A stretch of DNA of 50,821 nt. Source: Cardiobacteriaceae bacterium. GTDB taxonomy: Bacteria > Pseudomonadota > Gammaproteobacteria > Cardiobacteriales > Cardiobacteriaceae. The DNA is taken from contig JAUMXB010000017.1 in NCBI GenBank assembly GCA_030529365.1, positions 1 through 50,821 on the forward strand. Direction: 5' to 3'. The position numbers and the translations under genes were made by a program. Below, piece after piece: positions 46,005 to 50,821 of the stretch. The notes under the pieces were generated by a model. It had not been told where the DNA came from, ran no database searches, and worked only from the letters and a program-made list of their open reading frames with translations. Position 1 is the stretch's first letter. Each line of letters begins with the position of its first letter.

Positions 46005-46080
46005 ATGGGAAAATTTCCCATCGATAAGCGCTTGTTGTGAGAAATTTTCTCATAGCAAGCGCTTTGTTATGAGAAAAAAT
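46005..46080. repeat. Palindromic array element, two dyads (copy 16)
   Basis: AAGCGCTT dyads start at 46026 and 46057 (31 bp apart). Left AT dyad GGGAAAATTTCCC (perfect), middle GAGAAATTTTCTC, right end ATGAGAAAAAAT. It starts at the dnaQ stop codon, between convergent genes. Confidence 0.95.
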
Positions 46081-46115
46081 TACTATAAAGATGTATTTTA
46101 TAAAAATTTAGCGAA

Positions 46116-46619
46116 TCATCCCCGTTTCGCATCCGGCTGCTGCCTGCTGCCATCTCCCTCATATTTCTGCCCCAGCAAAGCACCACCGCGTTCGCAGGCC
46201 GCGCCAAGGAAAGCACCGGCGATGATGGAGGGCAAAAGCAATTGCCAGTTGCCGTCTATGGCGAAAAAGCTGAAGCAGCCGATAAAAATGCCGGGCACGA
46301 AGGAAACCGGATTAACGGCCGCACAGAACACCATAAACACCACGATCACCGCAACCACAATACCTGTGGCCACGGCAGCGGGCATGATCTGCCCGACAGC
46401 ATCACTGCCGTTGGCAATGATGTAACCCCCGAAAACGCCAATCACGTTGGTGAGCAGCGTCATGCGCAATCCTGCCCAGCCCTGCCTGCCGCAGGCGAAG
46501 TAGGTGGTGCATCCGGCAAATCCCGCCCACACCGATAGATTGAAAACAGGCGCGGCAGCTGCCCAGATGCCGCAAAGCACGCCCGTGACCAGGGCAAGGA
46601 CAATCAAACTCTTGTTCAT
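46116..46619 (-). CDS. DUF1097 family membrane protein
   Basis: A 167-residue membrane protein with about five helices (LIVLALVTGVLCGIWAAAAP, PAAVATGIVVAVIVVFMVF, and others) ending in a polar tail. The pattern fits DUF1097 proteins, which often sit with FdrA/YlbE clusters and are presumed permeases. ATG 46619 follows AAGGAGA. It is 62 bp downstream of ylbE on the same strand and last in the operon; import or export of oxamate, oxalurate or a related ureide is a reasonable guess. Confidence 0.78.
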   Translation of the reverse strand: MNKSLIVLALVTGVLCGIWAAAAPVFNLSVWAGFAGCTTYFACGRQGWAGLRMTLLTNVIGVFGGYIIANGSDAVGQIMPAAVATGIVVAVIVVFMVFCAAVNPVSFVPGIFIGCFSFFAIDGNWQLLLPSIIAGAFLGAACERGGALLGQKYEGDGSRQQPDAKRG

Positions 46620-46681
46620 GGCTGTCTCCTTGTCTGAAATACATGCGGGGTGGCGGCCAGGCCACCCTGCGGTTTGCAAAG

Positions 46682-48091
46682 TCAGTATTGCGCGGCAATC
46701 GCGGCCAGCGCCTTGTGGAAGGCCTCCATCGGCGGATGGACGATGCCTGCCCCAATCATGCCGATGCCTGCTTCCTTGTGGGCAATGGCGGTGTTGATCA
46801 GCGGCAGCACACCGCTTTCCACCACCTTGCGCACATCCACGCCAGTGGCGATGCCCTTGAAGTTGAGGATGGGAATGGTGATGTTGGGGTTCTCGCCAGT
46901 GGTGATCTCATGCATCACTTTGCTGTAATGGATGGCATCGGCCACCGTACCGCCCACGATGGAGACGATGGCCGGTGCAGCTGCCATGGCAAAGCCGCCG
47001 ATGCCGTAGGTCTCGGTAATCGCCGAGTCGCCGACGTCCAGCCCCGAATCTTCCGGCTTGTAACCGGCAAAGAGCGGGCCGATGACCTGCTGCGCAGGCC
47101 CGGTGAACCATTTGCCGGGAAGACCGGCCACGCGAATGCCGAATTCCGTACCGTTGCGCGACATGGCGGTGAGCACGGTGGAATGCGCAATGCCTTCGGC
47201 AGAATCCAGAGCGGCCTTGCTGCACACCATCCATGTCGGCCCGGAGAAGTAGTCCGAAGACGCGACAAATTCGAAAACCGCTTTCTTGTCCTTGATGCTG
47301 AAGCTGGTTTCGAGAATGTAAGGCGCGAGCTTCTGGATGAGGAGCGTAGTGCCGGCCACGTTGCGGTTGTGGCACTCGTCACCCATGTGCAGCGCTTGCG
47401 AGAGCATGAGGCGCAGGTCGATGCCTTCTTCGCAATAGGTCATGGCCTCTGCGAGCAAGGGGCCGAACACATCGCGCATCCAGTCAAGACGATCAATCAC
47501 GCTTTGATCATTCGCGCCCATGCGCAGGATTTTCGCGAGCTGCTCGGAAAGGTTGGTGAACGCCATGTTGCCGTGGGTTTTGTTTTCCACCACGTGCATA
47601 TACATCGACGGGCTGGTCACGCCAGTCATCGAGCCGACGCACTGGTGCTCGTGGCAGGGCGAAAAGGTGATTTCGCCGCTGGCCGCCATTTCCGTGGCTT
47701 CATCGAGATCTTTCGCCCAGCGCTCAAAAACAATCGCGCCGGTAATCGCGCCGCGCATCGGGCCGTTCATGTTTTCCCAGGCAATCGGCGGGCCGGCATG
47801 CAGGAGCATTTTGTCGGTCATGCCGGGGATGACGTCGCGGGCGCGCGCGTAGCCGGTCAGCACCGGTTGCGCAGTGGTGATGCGTTTCAGCGCTTCCATG
47901 TTGGCCGCATGGATTTTGTCGGCAATATCGGGGCGCTCCAGTTTGGCCAGCGCCGCCATCATTTCCGCATTGCCCTGCGCGGGCGGTTGCCATTCAAGCT
48001 GGGTGACAGGTACGCCCTGCGCGCGCAAGTCGTCGGCAAAACGGGGAATACCGAGGTTGATCACGTTCAGTGTTTGTTGGAACAGTTGCAT
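46682..48091 (-). CDS. allG: YlbE/AllG family (DUF1116), oxamate carbamoyltransferase subunit homologue
   Basis: A 469-residue soluble protein of the YlbE family. Conserved stretches include VINLGIPRFADDLRAQGVPV at the N-terminus and MGDECHNRNVAGTTLL, which is strongly typical. In E. coli YlbE is reported as one of the three subunits (AllF, AllG, AllH) of the carbamoyltransferase that converts oxalurate and phosphate to oxamate and carbamoyl phosphate. It starts 2 bp after fdrA, so the two are tightly coupled. Substrate in this organism is an inference from homology. Confidence 0.87.
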   Translation of the reverse strand: MQLFQQTLNVINLGIPRFADDLRAQGVPVTQLEWQPPAQGNAEMMAALAKLERPDIADKIHAANMEALKRITTAQPVLTGYARARDVIPGMTDKMLLHAGPPIAWENMNGPMRGAITGAIVFERWAKDLDEATEMAASGEITFSPCHEHQCVGSMTGVTSPSMYMHVVENKTHGNMAFTNLSEQLAKILRMGANDQSVIDRLDWMRDVFGPLLAEAMTYCEEGIDLRLMLSQALHMGDECHNRNVAGTTLLIQKLAPYILETSFSIKDKKAVFEFVASSDYFSGPTWMVCSKAALDSAEGIAHSTVLTAMSRNGTEFGIRVAGLPGKWFTGPAQQVIGPLFAGYKPEDSGLDVGDSAITETYGIGGFAMAAAPAIVSIVGGTVADAIHYSKVMHEITTGENPNITIPILNFKGIATGVDVRKVVESGVLPLINTAIAHKEAGIGMIGAGIVHPPMEAFHKALAAIAAQY

Positions 48092-48093
48092 GA

Positions 48094-49641
48094 TTATTCT
48101 CCTTTGACGACAAATTCACGTGCGAGCAGGCCTGCATCGGTGGAGCTCGGGGCGATGGTGATGCCGGCGTTTTTCAGCAGGGCAATCTGGCTGGCCACAT
48201 CCGGGTTATCGAGATCGGTGCCGAGCACATAGGCGAGTATTTCCAGATGGCGGCCGGCCGCTTCCGCTTCTTTTTTCACGGTGATGAGTGCGTCCAGGGT
48301 GGTGCCGACGGGATCGGGATTGGCGCCATAGCCGAGAACGAAATCGAGGAGCAGCACACCGGTTTCGGGATCGCGTCCTTCTTCGAGAATGCGCGCGATG
48401 CGGTAAGCGGGATCGATCATCGGATGGGCGCGCCCTTGCGTGAAAGCGTCGTCGCCAAGGTCGATGAAGGTATGCGCTTTGGATTTGTCCTGCGGCGCGA
48501 GGCGATGCGCAGGATCGGGATGGATATTGCTGTAAATCTCGCCGTGGATTTCGGAGGCGGCGAACATTGCCTCGTCGCAAAGTGTGCCGCCGCAGAAAAG
48601 GCCACGCACGTAGCGCTGTTCCGGCTTCAGTTTGCCGCGCACTTCTTCGATGAGCGGCCAGTTGAACGCGTGCTTGTCGATGCTTGCCTCGGGAACGCCG
48701 CTTTTGATGACGGCCGCCATCGCTGCCGGTTTGCTGTGCGCGAAAAGCTGCACGTTATCGGCATGCTGCAATTGGTCTTTCAGGCCAAGAAACTGGATGA
48801 CAACCGGTTTTTTTACTGTTGCCGCCGCTGCCAGCACTTTCTCGGCGACCGCTTTCGCCGGCGGCTTGGATACGATTACAATCACGTCCGTATGCGGATC
48901 ATTGGCCAGCGCATGCAAGCCATCGAGCATCATCACGCCACCAATCTCGGTAGAAAGATCGCGTCCGCCGGTGCCGATCAGCTGCGAGATGCCACCACCA
49001 AAATCATGAATGCGTACCGACATTTCCTGCGCACCTGTGCCGGATGCGGCAACGATGCCGATATTGCCGCGCCGTACTTTGTTGGCAAAACCGAGCGCTA
49101 CGCCATTGATGATCGCGGTGCCACAATCAGGGCCCATCATCAGCAGGCCTTTGTCATGCGCGAGCGCTTTCAGGCGTTTTTCGTCTTCAATCGAGACATT
49201 GTCGGAAAAAAGCATCACATGTTTGCCGAGATGAAGCGCTTTTTCCGCTTCGCGCGCAGCATAGGCGCCGTTCACGGAAATCACCACCAAATTGCTGTCC
49301 GGCATGTTTTGCGCAGCGGCCGCAAGCGTATGAAATACGTCATCCTGGCGATCGCTTTCTGCTCCGGGTTTGCGCGTCAGCAATTCTTCGATGGCCGAGA
49401 ATATTTCAGCAACATCAACACCCTTTTCAAGTTCGCAAACCATCATCAAATCCGGATTGCCCGCGCCTTGCAGCGTCTCGTCAAGCAAACCCAGCTCTTG
49501 CAGCACCGCCTTGTTCATGCTGGTGCCCATCGCCACTTGCGCCTGGTGCACGCCGCGCAATTTGTTGGCGGCGGTCGAGATGGCCATCAATGTGACGGAA
49601 TCCACATAAGTATTGCGTTTCAATTTGCTATGCAGGGACAT
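48094..49641 (-). CDS. allF: FdrA/AllF family acyl-CoA synthetase-like protein, carbamoyltransferase subunit homologue
   Basis: A 515-residue protein related to the succinyl-CoA synthetase alpha chain. A Rossmann-type region (NLVVISVNGAYAAREAEKAL, LLMMGPDCGTAIINGVALGF) is followed by a CoA-ligase-like domain (GIVAASGTGAQEMSVRIHDFG, LIGTGGRDLSTEIGG). E. coli FdrA is the AllF subunit. It overlaps the DUF2877 gene upstream by 22 bp and precedes ylbE by 2 bp. A GGAGA ribosome site lies before the ATG. Confidence 0.88.
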   Translation of the reverse strand: MSLHSKLKRNTYVDSVTLMAISTAANKLRGVHQAQVAMGTSMNKAVLQELGLLDETLQGAGNPDLMMVCELEKGVDVAEIFSAIEELLTRKPGAESDRQDDVFHTLAAAAQNMPDSNLVVISVNGAYAAREAEKALHLGKHVMLFSDNVSIEDEKRLKALAHDKGLLMMGPDCGTAIINGVALGFANKVRRGNIGIVAASGTGAQEMSVRIHDFGGGISQLIGTGGRDLSTEIGGVMMLDGLHALANDPHTDVIVIVSKPPAKAVAEKVLAAAATVKKPVVIQFLGLKDQLQHADNVQLFAHSKPAAMAAVIKSGVPEASIDKHAFNWPLIEEVRGKLKPEQRYVRGLFCGGTLCDEAMFAASEIHGEIYSNIHPDPAHRLAPQDKSKAHTFIDLGDDAFTQGRAHPMIDPAYRIARILEEGRDPETGVLLLDFVLGYGANPDPVGTTLDALITVKKEAEAAGRHLEILAYVLGTDLDNPDVASQIALLKNAGITIAPSSTDAGLLAREFVVKGE

Positions 49642-50498
49642 AATGTCGTTCTCCTGTTGGGATGAAAAGACAATCCGGCCAAAATGCCGCTTAACAGGTC
49701 ATAACCGGAAGAATGACCCAGGGCTGTCAATGCATGGATAGTGCGGTCTCTCTCTCCTTTGCCAGCATGATTGCCGTACAGCAGACAAACAAAATCCTGC
49801 ACAGGCACGCTGACTTCGCCATGCAGGGCATCACGGACAAAAGCGGCGGAAATGGCATGAGTGCGATGCAGATGACGCTCCAACGCAGCGCGCAAATCAT
49901 CGAAACGCCCGTGATGCGGGCTTTGCGGCAAATGCAGGGCCAGGGCAAGGCCTGCCAGAAAATCGTCGCCGCTTGGCGTCAAACCCTGTCCCAATCCCAG
50001 CAAACCGCAAACTGCCGTATCCAGCTCGCATTCACCCTGCAAGGCTTGCCACAAACCGGCAATGCCTTGCTGCAAGCGCTTGCGCAGAGTCTCCGCAAAA
50101 AGATCGGGGGCAGGAGCTGCGGCTTTTTCCAGTACATGCCAGCAGGTTTTGATGATTTCCCCGTCAAGCTCGCCATGCGGGATCCGCAAAGAGCAGGAAA
50201 AAGCGGGCGGGAGAACATCCGGAAAGCAGCCTGCAAGATCCGCATCAGCCACTGGCAAGGCATGGCAGCGCAATTGCCGCGGCCCTTGGGGAACATGCCT
50301 GTCAACCAGAGCCAGCAGAAAATCCGGCCTGCCTTCAGGCACGATATTGATGACATGATGATGCGCGGAGATTGGGCGCACACCGTGCCGCAGCACCGGA
50401 TAATCGGAAACAAGCCGTTGATCCAGCGCAACAACGGAGCTGCCGTTTCCATGCCACTTCGTTACGTGCTGTGTTGCTGGTTCTCCGGAAAAACCCAT
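49620..50498 (-). CDS. allH: DUF2877 protein (YlbF/AllH-like)
   Basis: A 292-residue DUF2877 protein. The core GLGQGLTPSGDDFLAGLALAL is the family signature, and LGHSSGYDLLSGILAGL near the C-terminus is also conserved. The ATG at 50498 follows GCGAGGT; the frame is open to 50552. In E. coli the equivalent YlbF is the AllH subunit of oxamate carbamoyltransferase. It is first in the operon, before fdrA, unlike the E. coli order (fdrA-ylbE-ylbF). Confidence 0.83.
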   Translation of the reverse strand: MGFSGEPATQHVTKWHGNGSSVVALDQRLVSDYPVLRHGVRPISAHHHVINIVPEGRPDFLLALVDRHVPQGPRQLRCHALPVADADLAGCFPDVLPPAFSCSLRIPHGELDGEIIKTCWHVLEKAAAPAPDLFAETLRKRLQQGIAGLWQALQGECELDTAVCGLLGLGQGLTPSGDDFLAGLALALHLPQSPHHGRFDDLRAALERHLHRTHAISAAFVRDALHGEVSVPVQDFVCLLYGNHAGKGERDRTIHALTALGHSSGYDLLSGILAGLSFHPNRRTTLCPCIAN

Positions 50499-50660
50499 GG
50501 TTACCTCGCTTGAGCCATGCTGTTTTACTGGATACTTTATCTTTTTATACAATAAAGTGAAAGCAAATTAATTAACATGATACGAATAATCGATTCATTA
50601 AATATAGCCATTTAACCAAAAAATCTGCAACTGCTCTCTAAAACAGCAAGTGGAATGAAG
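50499..50660. other. AT-rich upstream region of the allHFG-like operon
   Basis: An AT-rich gap with no gene. The minus-strand promoter of the operon is expected here; TATAAA/TTGTAT-like hexamers occur near 50535-50560, but no pair is convincing. Confidence 0.4.
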
Positions 50661-50790
50661 GTAGGCTGGCGCAAATGGCAAAAATGTTGGAGTTTGGCAA
50701 AGCCGAACCCAACCTGCGCCCACACCGCCTGTTTATTGAAGATAATGTGCGGGTTTTCAGGTTGGGTGGCTATATAGCCAACGCCGCATA
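50661..50790. repeat. GTAGG-type palindromic repeat (copy C)
   Basis: Starts GTAGGCTGGCGC, contains AAAAATGTTGGAGTTTGGC and GCCGAACCCAACCTGCGCC, and is followed by a further GGTTGGGTGGC fragment near 50760-50775. It shares the AAAATGTTGG and AACCCAACCTGC cores with the other two copies. Confidence 0.65.
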
Positions 50791-50821
50791 TACTGGCACA
50801 ATATACCTGCTCAACTTCAAG

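Overview
The window is about 50.8 kb of GC-rich (roughly 58-60 % by eye), densely coding chromosome from a gammaproteobacterium. Supporting this are the fimV-truA pair, lptM-lysA, rluC next to a YceF-type maf and sppA, a HemG-type protoporphyrinogen oxidase, rlmJ and glnD. The gene set and the small compact layout would fit a Cardiobacteriaceae-like organism (Cardiobacterium/Suttonella), but that is inference; no rRNA gene is present to confirm it. No tRNA, rRNA, CRISPR array, transposase or prophage gene was found.

Layout. 0-4.2 kb: a minus-strand TAXI-type TRAP operon (binding protein, fused permease, universal stress protein). 4.4-7.5 kb: gluQ and acs. 7.9-12.3 kb: a membrane-anchored hypothetical, an LpxL-type acyltransferase, maf (YceF clade), sppA and rluC. 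12.4-16 kb: a c5-like cytochrome and the overlapping pncB-nadE-gamma-carbonic-anhydrase operon. 16.1-21 kb: truA-fimV and lptM-lysA. 21-23.4 kb: an esterase, hemG and rlmJ. 23.5-31 kb: nitrous oxide reduction genes (nosF, nosD, nosZ, nosR) interrupted by an opposite-strand secreted hypothetical, with an FNR-type site upstream of nosR. 31.3-36 kb: glnD, two small membrane proteins, rpe. 35.7-40.4 kb: birA-coaX, an acyltransferase-3 protein, era, pnuC. 40.5-46 kb: gyrB, a frameshifted SUKH-like gene, brnQ, dnaQ. 46.1-50.5 kb: an operon for FdrA, YlbE, a DUF2877 protein and a DUF1097 membrane protein, homologous to the E. coli oxamate carbamoyltransferase genes allF, allG and allH.

The most striking structure is not a gene. 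Sixteen intergenic loci carry one family of short palindromic arrays: AAGCGCTT dyads alternating with AT-rich dyads (best form GAGAAAATTTCTC), with outer ends TTTTTACCA / TGGTAAAAA. Twelve loci have two AAGCGCTT dyads; in ten of these their starts are exactly 31 bp apart and in two 32 bp. Four loci have one dyad, and one of the two-dyad loci carries an additional degenerate third. The AT dyad lies midway, so dyad centres repeat about every 15.5 bp. Most copies begin within a few bases of a stop codon or contain it. I know of no described family that matches; this is the best candidate for an undescribed system. A second, unrelated repeat family (GTAGG...CCAACCTGC type) occurs at three loci.

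Functionally the genes are mainly housekeeping. Two themes recur: NAD supply (pncB and nadE for nicotinate, pnuC for an imported pyridine nucleoside) and anaerobic respiration (nosRZ under a predicted FNR-type site, a c5-like cytochrome, and a quinone-linked HemG). The nos locus is incomplete here: nosY, nosL and nosX are not in the window.
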